A stretch of 13,430 nt of DNA from an uncultured Eubacteriales bacterium. GTDB lineage: Bacteria; Bacillota; Clostridia; Oscillospirales; Butyricicoccaceae. Shown here one piece after another: positions 6,433 through 12,988 of the stretch. Each line of letters begins with the position of its first letter. Within the stretch, counting starts at the first letter, position 1. The stretch lies in the NCBI GenBank assembly GCA_910585875.1, contig CAJUIK010000051.1, forward strand, positions 1-13,430, given 5' to 3'. The notes beneath the pieces were generated by a model. It worked only from the letters and a program-made list of their open reading frames with translations, did no database searches and was not told where the DNA came from. The position numbers and the translations under genes are program-made.

Positions 6433-6960
6433 TTATTTCATTTTTGAGATTTGGATGCGGTCCGCCGGGATGCCGGTGAGGGCGCGGACGGCTTGCGTCA
6501 CCTCCAGCCGCACCTGGGGGCTGCCAGCCCCTTGGCACACCACCAGGGCGCCTTGATATTCCGGCCCGCTGACGCTGGAAGCCACCGGCTCTTCCGTCCC
6601 CCCGCCGCTGACTACCGCCAGCTGGCTCTGGTATTCGCCGGCCGTCTGGATATCGCCTCCGCCCCGGCTGCTGGTATTGTAGGCAAAATTTCGCTCCGCC
6701 CCCCGCCGGACCGTCAGCATCACCTGCACCTGGCCCACGCCCTCGATCTGCCCCAGCAGCCCGGCCAGCCGGTCCTCGGCGGCCTGGATCTCCTCAGCCC
6801 CCGGCGGGCTGAGGGAGTCCGAGCCGGCTTGTTGGGCTTCCGGGGCGCTTTTGCCCGGCTGCATGGCCAGCAGCAGCCCCACGCAGCAGGCAATCAGGAC
6901 ATACTTATATTTATCAAGGTTTTTCCGAATATATTCCGGCAGAACCAACTTATTCTTCAT
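6433..6960 (-). CDS. spoIIIAG: Stage III sporulation protein AG (SpoIIIAG)
   Basis: This channel-forming protein of the SpoIIIA complex oligomerises into a large ring in the space between mother cell and forespore membranes. The ATG at 6960 gives 175 residues; the frame also opens at a TTG (6984), but AGGGGG lies about five bases before ATG 6960 and the start MKNKLVLPEY is sensible. One transmembrane helix covers about residues 19-33. The ring-building domain includes GQIEGVGQVQVMLTV near 70-85 and the C-terminal EYQGALVVCQGAG and VRLEVTQAVRALTGIPADRI. The segment between these, rich in Gly, Thr and Ser (about 90-120), corresponds to the beta-triangle insertion of the family. It is somewhat shorter than the Bacillus protein. 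It overlaps spoIIIAF by 11 bases. Confidence 0.95.
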   Translation of the reverse strand: MKNKLVLPEYIRKNLDKYKYVLIACCVGLLLAMQPGKSAPEAQQAGSDSLSPPGAEEIQAAEDRLAGLLGQIEGVGQVQVMLTVRRGAERNFAYNTSSRGGGDIQTAGEYQSQLAVVSGGGTEEPVASSVSGPEYQGALVVCQGAGSPQVRLEVTQAVRALTGIPADRIQISKMK

Positions 6961-7447
6961 CCTGTCCCCCTTCCCGGATCTCAACCTGCTCCTCCGTCAG
7001 ACCCAGCTGAGCGGCGGCCCGCAGCAAGCCCTGCCTCTGTTCCGAGGTCAAAGAGCCCTCCGATTGGTATTCCGCCCGCTCCAGGAACAGCAGATTGCCC
7101 TCCTCCAGCCGAGCCTGGACCGAGGCGCGGCCGGGCGCCCCCAAGCTCCGGGCCTGGTTTTCCAGATACTCCTCCGCCCCCCGGCAGACGGCCTGACGCT
7201 GGCTTTCCGCGCTCTGCTCCAAGGCCTGCCGGGCCTCTTCTTCCATCTGCCGCCGGAAAACCTGGCCCTCCTCCAAAGTCAGCCGCAGAGAGGGCAGCGC
7301 GGTAAAGACCACGATCACCGTCAGGCTGGCGCAGCACAGGCGCACGACGGCCTGCTGGCCGCTGTCCTTCACCAAGGCCATGGCCAAAGCGCAAAGCAGG
7401 CCGCAGGCGCAAAGCCGCTGGGCCAGCAGGCCCATTCCCTCCAACAT
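6950..7447 (-). CDS. spoIIIAF: Stage III sporulation protein AF (SpoIIIAF)
   Basis: This membrane component of the SpoIIIA channel has 165 residues. Two hydrophobic helices lie at about 8-26 and 33-51, followed by a charged, mostly helical intermembrane domain with RRQMEEEARQALEQSAESQ (about 65-83). The C-terminal LRAAAQLGLTEEQVEIR resembles the ring-building folds of AG and AH. ATG 7447 is preceded by GGGGGAG about six bases upstream. The first helices hold five cysteines (13, 15, 19, 38, 39), which is notable. The stop codon lies inside the start of spoIIIAG. Identification rests on the two-helix architecture, the conserved neighbourhood and length. Confidence 0.92.
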   Translation of the reverse strand: MLEGMGLLAQRLCACGLLCALAMALVKDSGQQAVVRLCCASLTVIVVFTALPSLRLTLEEGQVFRRQMEEEARQALEQSAESQRQAVCRGAEEYLENQARSLGAPGRASVQARLEEGNLLFLERAEYQSEGSLTSEQRQGLLRAAAQLGLTEEQVEIREGGQDEE

Positions 7448-7492
7448 CGGTTTCTCCCCCCTTTGCCCTTTGCAGCGGCGGCGCCCGTTGAC

Positions 7493-8563
7493 TTACGCCC
7501 CGCCGATCACCACGGTACACGCCACAATCGAGATAAACGTCAAAGCGCAGCAGGCGGCCAGCAGGCCCAGCAGCACACTGTAAGCGTCTCCCACCGCCTC
7601 CACCATTTTGGATATGGCGCCGCCGGCGAAGGAATGGCTCAAGGCGGCGGTCCCTTTATAGACGGTCATAAAGCACAGGCAGCGGACGAAGGGCGTCAGG
7701 CAGACGGCCACGGCCCCGATCATTCCCATGACGCCCACCCCGTTTTTCAGCACCCGGGCGCCGGCGAGCAGGGTGTCCGAAGCGTCGGATAAAATGGAGC
7801 CCAACACGGGCACCACCCCGGATATGGTGACTCGAGCTGCCTTGGCCGCCGCGGCGTCCGCCCCGGCGGACATGACGCCGCTCATGGTGATATACATGGT
7901 GAAAACCGTGAGCAGCGCCTTGAAAGCCGCCATGCACAGCCAGCGAATCAAGCCCGCCGCCTTTTGCAGCAGCGGTCCTCCGGCCGCCAACCCCGCCGCC
8001 CACAGGACGATGGTCAGCCGCACGGCGGGAAACACCAGATTTTTCCCCAGGTTCACCAGCAGCCCGGCAAAAGCCAGCGTGGCGCTGGAGGCCACGGCCG
8101 AGGAGACTGGGTTTCCCGAAGCGGCCATAGCCGCTGCAAAGGAGGGCAATAGCGTCTTGAGCAGCGCGTCCAGCTGATCCAGGGCCTGGCCGCAGGCGGA
8201 AACCAAGCTGCCCGCCCCGGAAAGGGCCAGCGCCGCCACGGCGCACACGCCGGCGACATTCAGCGCCTCCGCCGGCAGGCTCAGGCCGGAGGCCTCCGCA
8301 AAGCCCTGCCCCAAGCTGATGAGCGCGCATACCGCTAAAATAGTCAGCGAAGACCGGCAGGAATCCTGCAAATGGCTTCGCAGGGATTGACCCGCCTGCC
8401 GCCACAGGGATTGAGCGGCCTTTTCCACCATTCCCTCCCCGGTTTCCTCCGCAGCCTGACGGGCGGCTTGGGGCAGCTGCCGCCGCAGTTCCTCCAAGGG
8501 CTGGGCGGCGGCCCAGCAGATCAGCAGCGGCGCCAACAGGGCCAGACAAATCCATTGTTTCAT
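7493..8563 (-). CDS. spoIIIAE: Stage III sporulation protein AE (SpoIIIAE)
   Basis: This is the large polytopic membrane protein of the SpoIIIA complex, 356 residues. It starts with a signal-like hydrophobic segment (MKQWICLALLAPLLICWAAA), then an amphipathic region, then about seven further hydrophobic helices from residue 75 to the end. Segments typical of the family include LPSFAAAMAASGN, FTMYITMSGVMSAGADAAAAK, PVLGSILSDASDTLLAGARVLKNGVG and AVGDAYSVLLGLL. It is predicted to form, with AC and AD, the export-apparatus-like platform beneath the AG/AH rings. ATG 8563 follows GAGGAGGG at five bases. The gene begins ten bases after spoIIIAD ends and is followed by a 45-base gap with no visible terminator. 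Confidence 0.96.
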   Translation of the reverse strand: MKQWICLALLAPLLICWAAAQPLEELRRQLPQAARQAAEETGEGMVEKAAQSLWRQAGQSLRSHLQDSCRSSLTILAVCALISLGQGFAEASGLSLPAEALNVAGVCAVAALALSGAGSLVSACGQALDQLDALLKTLLPSFAAAMAASGNPVSSAVASSATLAFAGLLVNLGKNLVFPAVRLTIVLWAAGLAAGGPLLQKAAGLIRWLCMAAFKALLTVFTMYITMSGVMSAGADAAAAKAARVTISGVVPVLGSILSDASDTLLAGARVLKNGVGVMGMIGAVAVCLTPFVRCLCFMTVYKGTAALSHSFAGGAISKMVEAVGDAYSVLLGLLAACCALTFISIVACTVVIGGA

Positions 8564-8573
8564 ACTTCCCTCC

Positions 8574-8957
8574 TCATCCGGCCCCAGCTAAGCTCAGCGC
8601 CCGCTGAAGCAGCGGCAGCGCGCAGATCAAGCCGCAGACGGCGCCGCACAGCTCCACCTTGGCGGCCAAAGCCCGCTGGCCCTGGTCTCGACAGAGTTCC
8701 GCCGTCAGCCGGGCGCACAGGGCGACGCCGACGCCCTTATACAGCGGCGCCAGCAGCTCCCCGTCCAATCCCGCCCCCAAGGCCAGCCGCCGGCAGAAGT
8801 CCATCAGCTGCCAAAGCGGAGGCGCCAGCAGGGTCAGCAGCCCCACGCAGGCGGATAACCCGGCCAAAACGGCCGTATGAGGGCTGTACTGACGCAAAAA
8901 GGTCAGCACAATCAGGCAGATCAGGGCGAAAGCGCAGGCCCGAAACATCGTCTCCAT
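8574..8957 (-). CDS. spoIIIAD: Stage III sporulation protein AD (SpoIIIAD)
   Basis: This small polytopic membrane protein of the SpoIIIA complex has 127 residues and three or four hydrophobic helices. The family segment YKGVGVALCARLTAELCRDQGQRALAAKVELCG (about 73-105) is well conserved. It carries nine cysteines, mostly within or next to the membrane helices, which is high for such a protein. The start at ATG 8957 lies three bases after the spoIIIAC stop codon and has no strong ribosome binding site, so termination-reinitiation coupling is likely. ATG 8948, three codons later, has GGAG three bases upstream and is an alternative. Confidence 0.94.
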   Translation of the reverse strand: METMFRACAFALICLIVLTFLRQYSPHTAVLAGLSACVGLLTLLAPPLWQLMDFCRRLALGAGLDGELLAPLYKGVGVALCARLTAELCRDQGQRALAAKVELCGAVCGLICALPLLQRALSLAGAG

Positions 8958-8960
8958 CCG

Positions 8961-9155
8961 CTAAAACCCAAAGACGGATTTGATGGTGTTGAACAAGGCG
9001 CCGATCTGCTCCACGATGATCATCAGCACCACGATCAGCCCGGCCAAGGTGGTGAGCATAGCCTGCTCCTCCCGGCCGGAGCGGATCAGCAGCTGGCCCA
9101 GCACCGCCACAATGATGCCGATGGCCGCCACCTTGAAAATCAAATCGATCTGCAT
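8961..9155 (-). CDS. spoIIIAC: Stage III sporulation protein AC (SpoIIIAC)
   Basis: This very small protein has two transmembrane segments, 64 residues from ATG 9155. Helices lie at about 6-24 and 33-52. The loop RSGREEQAMLTTLAG and the C-terminal LFNTIKSVFGF are typical. An ATG at 9161 is also in frame, but the AGGAG site is only two bases from it and eight from ATG 9155, so the latter is preferred. The gene follows spoIIIAB after about 30 bases. Confidence 0.94.
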   Translation of the reverse strand: MQIDLIFKVAAIGIIVAVLGQLLIRSGREEQAMLTTLAGLIVVLMIIVEQIGALFNTIKSVFGF

Positions 9156-9189
9156 GTTCATCTCTCCTGTATTTTAGAAAACCGGGCGC

Positions 9190-9702
9190 TCAAAGGATCA
9201 GCAGAGCCAAGGCCGCGCCGCAGCAAAGGCCCCCTGTCCTCCAGATTCTTCCTTGGCTCTCCTGCTCCGCCCTGGCCCGGGCCAAGTTCTGCTCCAGCCT
9301 TTGCCGCTGCCGCTCCAGAGCCTGGACCTGGGTCTGGCTGTCATATCGTCCCAGAGCCGGCCCCAAAGCGGCCAGGACGGCGGCGTCCTCTCGGGCCAGG
9401 CCCCAATCCCCCTGCTCCAGCAGCTGCCGCAGCAGCTCCGCCGCCGGCCGGTCTGGCTCCTGTTCCAGCAGCTGCCAAAGCCGCCTGAAAAAAGGCCCCG
9501 CCTCCCCCGGCGTCTGCCGGGCGCACAGGCGGAAAGCGGCCAAAAGAGGGGTCTGCCTTCCGCCGATCTCAGATTGCAGAAGCGCCAACCCTTCCGCAAA
9601 GGACCTTAACGCCGCCGTCCGCCGGGCCAGCATAAAGCTGGTCAAATACCCAGCGTAACCGCAGGACAGAAAAATCAGCGCCGCCCCCAGCCATTTCGTC
9701 AT
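9190..9702 (-). CDS. spoIIIAB: Stage III sporulation protein AB (SpoIIIAB)
   Basis: This SpoIIIA-complex protein resembles the GspF component of type II secretion systems and probably links the AA ATPase to the membrane platform. It has 170 residues. A hydrophobic helix lies at the N-terminus (about 4-22, MTKWLGAALIFLSCGYAGYL) and another at the C-terminus (about 155-170). Between them is a helical cytoplasmic part with LRSFAEGLALLQSEIGGRQTPL and the coiled EALERQRQRLEQNLARA-like stretch near 128-145. ATG 9702 has GGGAGG six bases upstream. The first 134 bases are shared with the 3' end of spoIIIAA in another frame, which is unusual. Confidence 0.94.
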   Translation of the reverse strand: MTKWLGAALIFLSCGYAGYLTSFMLARRTAALRSFAEGLALLQSEIGGRQTPLLAAFRLCARQTPGEAGPFFRRLWQLLEQEPDRPAAELLRQLLEQGDWGLAREDAAVLAALGPALGRYDSQTQVQALERQRQRLEQNLARARAEQESQGRIWRTGGLCCGAALALLIL

Positions 9703-10612
9703 CTCGCGCCTCCCTTATCCCATAGACCAGATACTGCCTCTGCCGCCCTCTTCGGCGGATCACAGCCAGCCTGCCGAAAACGCCGGCCTCCAGCAGCCGC
9801 CGGTAAACGGGCCGGCGCAGCAGGTCTTGGGGCTCCGCGCCGTGGGCTGTGGCCAGAAACCGGCAGCCGCAGCCGTGGGCCCCGATGATCGCGTCGGCGT
9901 CTTTTTCCGTGGTGATTTCGTCCGCCGCCATCAGCTGAGGGCCCAGAGCCCGCAGGGCCGCCTGGATGGCCTGGCTTTTCTCCCAGCCGGTGTTCACGTC
10001 CGTATGAGGCCCCACGTCGTATTGGGGAACCCCGTCCCGGCAAGCGGCCACCTCGCCCCGCTCGTCCAACAAGGCCACGTTGTACTGCTGGGAATAATGC
10101 CGCACCAGCTCCCGCAGCAGGGTGGTTTTTCCGCCCCCCGGCGGAGAGAGAATCAAAACGCCGCCGGGGCCCTCCTCCGTTTCCAGATAGGGCAGCAAGG
10201 GGTCGGCCACGCCTCGAACCTGCCGGGCCAGCCGCAGGTTGGCCCCGGTATAGGATCGAAAGGACAGCAGTTCCCCCCGCTGGTCCACAATCCCTTCGCC
10301 GCAAAGGCCCAAGCGGCGCCCGCCGGGTAAAGACAGATAGCCCTGGGCGATTTGCCGGGCGTACGTATGGGCCGAGCGGCCGGTACACCGGGCCACCAGA
10401 AGCTCCAAGTCCTCCCGGGTCACAATTTGAGGCGGCCCTTGGGGCGGCAGATGGACGATCTGCCCGCCGCAGCAGGCGGCGAAGGGCTGTCCGGCCCGCA
10501 GGCGGAACTCTTCGCATTGTTCTTTCTGTTCCTCCGTCATCTGCCGGGCGGCCTGGCGCAGGCGGTCGGGCAAAAAGGCGGCGGCTTGTTCAAAATCGTT
10601 TTCCTTCATCAT
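9569..10612 (-). CDS. spoIIIAA: Stage III sporulation protein AA, ATPase (SpoIIIAA), with C-terminal extension
   Basis: This AAA-type ATPase is related to secretion ATPases and powers the SpoIIIA-SpoIIQ channel from the mother-cell side. Walker A is SPPGGGKTT (156-164), the Walker B-like strand QLMAADE lies at 226-232, and LDERGEVAACRDG is at 182-194. FRLRAGQPF near 36-44 and GYLSLPGGRRLGLCGEGI at 91-108 are typical of the N-terminal domain. The ATG at 10612 has GGAGGG seven bases upstream. The length, 347 residues, exceeds the roughly 310 usual for the family. The excess of about 40 residues, after VYGIREARDDEM, is read in another frame inside spoIIIAB and may be natural stop loss or a sequencing frameshift. 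It is the first gene of the operon. Confidence 0.95.
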   Translation of the reverse strand: MMKENDFEQAAAFLPDRLRQAARQMTEEQKEQCEEFRLRAGQPFAACCGGQIVHLPPQGPPQIVTREDLELLVARCTGRSAHTYARQIAQGYLSLPGGRRLGLCGEGIVDQRGELLSFRSYTGANLRLARQVRGVADPLLPYLETEEGPGGVLILSPPGGGKTTLLRELVRHYSQQYNVALLDERGEVAACRDGVPQYDVGPHTDVNTGWEKSQAIQAALRALGPQLMAADEITTEKDADAIIGAHGCGCRFLATAHGAEPQDLLRRPVYRRLLEAGVFGRLAVIRRRGRQRQYLVYGIREARDDEMAGGGADFSVLRLRWVFDQLYAGPADGGVKVLCGRVGASAI

Positions 10613-10637
10613 AAGCGTTCCCTCCGTTACTGCTACC

Positions 10638-10668
10638 AGTTATACGGCCTGTCCGCCGATTTTAGAAC
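10638..10668 (-). promoter_or_regulatory. Tentative SigE-type promoter of the spoIIIA operon
   Basis: The spoIIIA operon is known to be transcribed by SigE in the mother cell. The 62 bases between the terminator and the ribosome binding site of spoIIIAA contain CGTATAACT (10646-10638), a partial match to the SigE -10 element. About 14 bases upstream lies GTTCTAAA (10668-10661), a poor match to the -35. The location is compelling; the sequence match is weak. Confidence 0.3.
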
Positions 10669-10687
10669 AAAAGAAATGGGACAAAAG

Positions 10688-10718
10688 AAAAGAGCCGACC
10701 ATACCGGTCGGCTCTTTT
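10688..10718 (-). terminator. Strong rho-independent terminator between ligA and spoIIIAA (symmetric)
   Basis: AAAAGAGCCGACC (10688-10700), a five-base loop and GGTCGGCTCTTTT (10706-10718) form a perfect 13-bp stem. With A runs on one side and T runs on the other it can work in both directions. For the genes here it ends the ligA transcript, 215 bases after the ligA stop codon, and insulates spoIIIAA. Confidence 0.88.
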
Positions 10719-10933
10719 GCCGCGCAGCGCAAACGCGCTGAAAAAACAGTTTATTTTTGAGCCTCGTCATGCTTCTGGCGCCAGAGAAGGCCCGCCGCAG
10801 AGAGCCGCGGCGCTCTGCCCGAGCCTTCCATTTGGCGAAGAGCAGGCGGAAATAAACCGCCGCCAACACAGCGGCGTCTACCGGCCGCTTCCTTGGCCCA
10901 ACCCTTTTCCGCCGCCCCCAGGCCGGCGGATCT
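10719..10933. other. Gene-poor stretch between ligA and the terminator
   Basis: No gene is convincingly supported here. On the minus strand two frames are open. One continues directly after the ligA TAA for 60 codons to another TAA (10753-10751). The other could start at GTG 10869 and would encode a basic peptide with a short hydrophobic part (LAAVYFRLLFAKWK), but it has no ribosome binding site and reads through the terminator stem. High GC makes such open frames likely by chance. The stretch may be a long 3' untranslated region, a remnant gene, or the source of a small RNA ending at the terminator. Confidence 0.4.
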
Positions 10934-12928
10934 TTATTCCTCCGCCGGCAGCATAGCTTGAAACTCTTCCTCGGTGATCACCGTCACGCCCAGCTTTTGG
11001 GCCTTTTCCAGCTTGGAACCGGCCTCTTCGCCGGCCAGCACATAGCTGGTTTTTTTGGAGACAGAGGAAGAGGTTTTCCCTCCCAGGCTTTCAATGAGCT
11101 TCTGACACTCCGCCCGGGTCGTCTTGCGCAACGTCCCGGTGAGCACAAAGGTCTTGCCCGCAAAGGTATCCCCCGCCCGGCTTTCGGGCTGGGTCATGTT
11201 GACGCCGGCCTGCTGGAGCCGCTGGATCAGATGCAGCCCCTGCTGGGAATGAAGCCAGCCGGAAAGGCTCAAAGCCGTTTTCTGGCCGATATCCGGCGTC
11301 TCCGTCAGCTGTTCCTCCGTGGCGTCGGTCAAAGCCTGAACGCTGGGGAAGGTCTGGGCCAGCACTTTGGCGGTCTTCTGCCCCACATGGCGAATCCCGA
11401 AAGCATAGAGCAGCTTTTCCAGAGGATTTTGCTTGGATTTCTCCAGCTCCTCCAACAGCTTGGCGGCGGACCGCTGGCCCATGCCCTCCAGAGCGGCCAC
11501 TTCTTCCGCCTTCAAATAATAGAGATCCGCCTGAGAATGGATCAGGCCGGCGTCCAGCAGGCTCTGAACGATGGCGGGCCCCAACCCTTCGATATCCATG
11601 GCGTCTCGGGAGGCAAAATGGATGATATTCCGGGCCAGCTGGGCCGGACACTCTGCGCCGGTGCAGCGAATGGCGGCCTCCTCTTCGTCCTCGGAAACCG
11701 GAGCGCCGCACACCGGGCAAAAAGCGGGCATCTGGTATTCTGGCAAATCCCCTTCCCGCTTTTCCCAGACGACGCCCAGCACTTCAGGGATGATTTCGCC
11801 GGCTTTGCGCACTTGGACGATATCGCCGATGCGGATATCCTTGCTGCGGATGAAATCCCGGTTGTGCAGGGTGGCCCGGCTGACGGTGGTGCCCGCCAGG
11901 CGGACAGGCGCCAGTACGGCGTTGGGCGTCAGCGCTCCTGTGCGCCCCACCTGAATGGCGATGTCCAGCAGCTTGGTCTCCTTGACCTCCGGCGGATATT
12001 TATAGGCGATGGCCCACCGGGGTGCTTTGGCCGTGCTGCCCAGCTCCCGGCGATAAGACAGCTGGTCCACTTTTACGACGATGCCGTCCATGCCGAAAGC
12101 CAGCGCGTCCCGGACGTCCCCGGTCTGCTCGATGAAGCGGATAATCTCCTCCATCGAGCCGGTCCGCAGCCGGGGTTGAACCACCGGCAAGCCCAGCGAA
12201 GCCAGGTAATCAAAGGTCTGAGAATGGCTTTCAAAGCCCAGCTCCTCGGCGTTTTGCAGATTGAAGCACAGGATATCCAGCCCTCGCCGGGCGGCCACAG
12301 CCGGATCCAGCTGGCGCAGCGATCCGGCGGCGGCGTTGCGGGGGTTGGCGAAAAGCGGCTGCTCCTCCAGCTCCCGCCGGGCGTTGAGCCGCTCAAACGC
12401 GCCATAGGGCATATGGACTTCGCCCCGCACCACCAGACGGGGGTATTGGGTTTCCACCTTCAGCGGAATGCTGCGCACGGTTTTCAGGTTTTGGGTGACG
12501 TCCTCCCCCACCAAGCCGTTGCCCCGGGTGGCGCCTTGATAGAACAGCCCCTCCCGATAATCCAGCATGACGGAAAGGCCGTCGATCTTCACCTCGGCGG
12601 TATAGGCGGCGTCGGGAAACTGCTCTTTGATTTTCTGGTCGAATTCCCACAGCTCTTCATAGGAAAAAACGTCCTGGAGGCTTTCCATGGGATAATCGTG
12701 GTTCACTTGCTCAAAGGCTTCCAACGGCTCGCCGCCCACCCGCTGGGTGGGGGAATCGGGCCGGGCAAACTGCGGATACTGGGCCTCAAGCTGACGCAGC
12801 TGGAGGGACAGGGCGTCGTATTCAAAGTCTGAAATATCCGGCGCGTCCTGCTCGTAATATTTTTTGGCGTGGACAATCAGCTGATCTGTCAGCTGGTTGA
12901 TCTGCCGCTCGATTTGTTCGGTAGTCAT
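10934..12928 (-). CDS. ligA: NAD-dependent DNA ligase (LigA)
   Basis: This essential enzyme seals nicks in replication and repair using NAD. From ATG 12928 it has 664 residues, the normal size; AGAGGGG lies seven bases upstream, whereas the alternative ATG at 12934 sits almost on top of that site. Domains in order are the NAD-binding Ia domain (YYEQDAPDISDFEYD near 24-38), the adenylation domain with the catalytic lysine in KIDG (Lys114) and TRGNGLVGEDVTQN, and the OB fold (IQVGRTGALTPNAVLAPV). Then come a four-cysteine zinc finger (about residues 404, 407, 422 and 427), helix-hairpin-helix repeats, and a C-terminal BRCT domain (about 588-664) starting DTFAGKTFVLTGTLRKTTRAE. It begins about 60 bases after yunB, with no evident promoter or terminator between, and is followed by a non-coding stretch and a terminator. 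Confidence 0.97.
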   Translation of the reverse strand: MTTEQIERQINQLTDQLIVHAKKYYEQDAPDISDFEYDALSLQLRQLEAQYPQFARPDSPTQRVGGEPLEAFEQVNHDYPMESLQDVFSYEELWEFDQKIKEQFPDAAYTAEVKIDGLSVMLDYREGLFYQGATRGNGLVGEDVTQNLKTVRSIPLKVETQYPRLVVRGEVHMPYGAFERLNARRELEEQPLFANPRNAAAGSLRQLDPAVAARRGLDILCFNLQNAEELGFESHSQTFDYLASLGLPVVQPRLRTGSMEEIIRFIEQTGDVRDALAFGMDGIVVKVDQLSYRRELGSTAKAPRWAIAYKYPPEVKETKLLDIAIQVGRTGALTPNAVLAPVRLAGTTVSRATLHNRDFIRSKDIRIGDIVQVRKAGEIIPEVLGVVWEKREGDLPEYQMPAFCPVCGAPVSEDEEEAAIRCTGAECPAQLARNIIHFASRDAMDIEGLGPAIVQSLLDAGLIHSQADLYYLKAEEVAALEGMGQRSAAKLLEELEKSKQNPLEKLLYAFGIRHVGQKTAKVLAQTFPSVQALTDATEEQLTETPDIGQKTALSLSGWLHSQQGLHLIQRLQQAGVNMTQPESRAGDTFAGKTFVLTGTLRKTTRAECQKLIESLGGKTSSSVSKKTSYVLAGEEAGSKLEKAQKLGVTVITEEEFQAMLPAEE

Positions 12929-12988
12929 CCTCATTCCCCTCTAACTTCCCTGCGGCGCCGGTTGGAGCTCCCCTGTCAGTCCCTCCCC

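Noticed and set aside
6416..6538. Upstream extension of the spoIIIAH frame
   Set aside because: It lies inside spoIIIAG and is Pro/Gly/Arg-rich. The ATG at 6415 has an excellent ribosome binding site and a proper membrane-anchor start.
10725..10746. Short hairpin CAGCGC/GCGCTG next to a run of A
   Set aside because: For minus-strand transcripts the T run comes before the stem, not after it. On the plus strand the stem is followed by A. Neither gives a terminator, and the stem has only six pairs.
10633..10869. 78-codon minus-strand open frame downstream of ligA
   Set aside because: It lacks a ribosome binding site, starts with GTG, and its second half runs through the terminator hairpin. It is kept only as a possibility in the note on the gene-poor stretch.
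10958..12832. 624-codon plus-strand open frame opposite ligA
   Set aside because: It is an antisense shadow covering almost all of ligA. No domain, ribosome binding site or promoter supports it. Similar shadows lie opposite xseA, the TsaD-like gene and spoIIIAF/AE.
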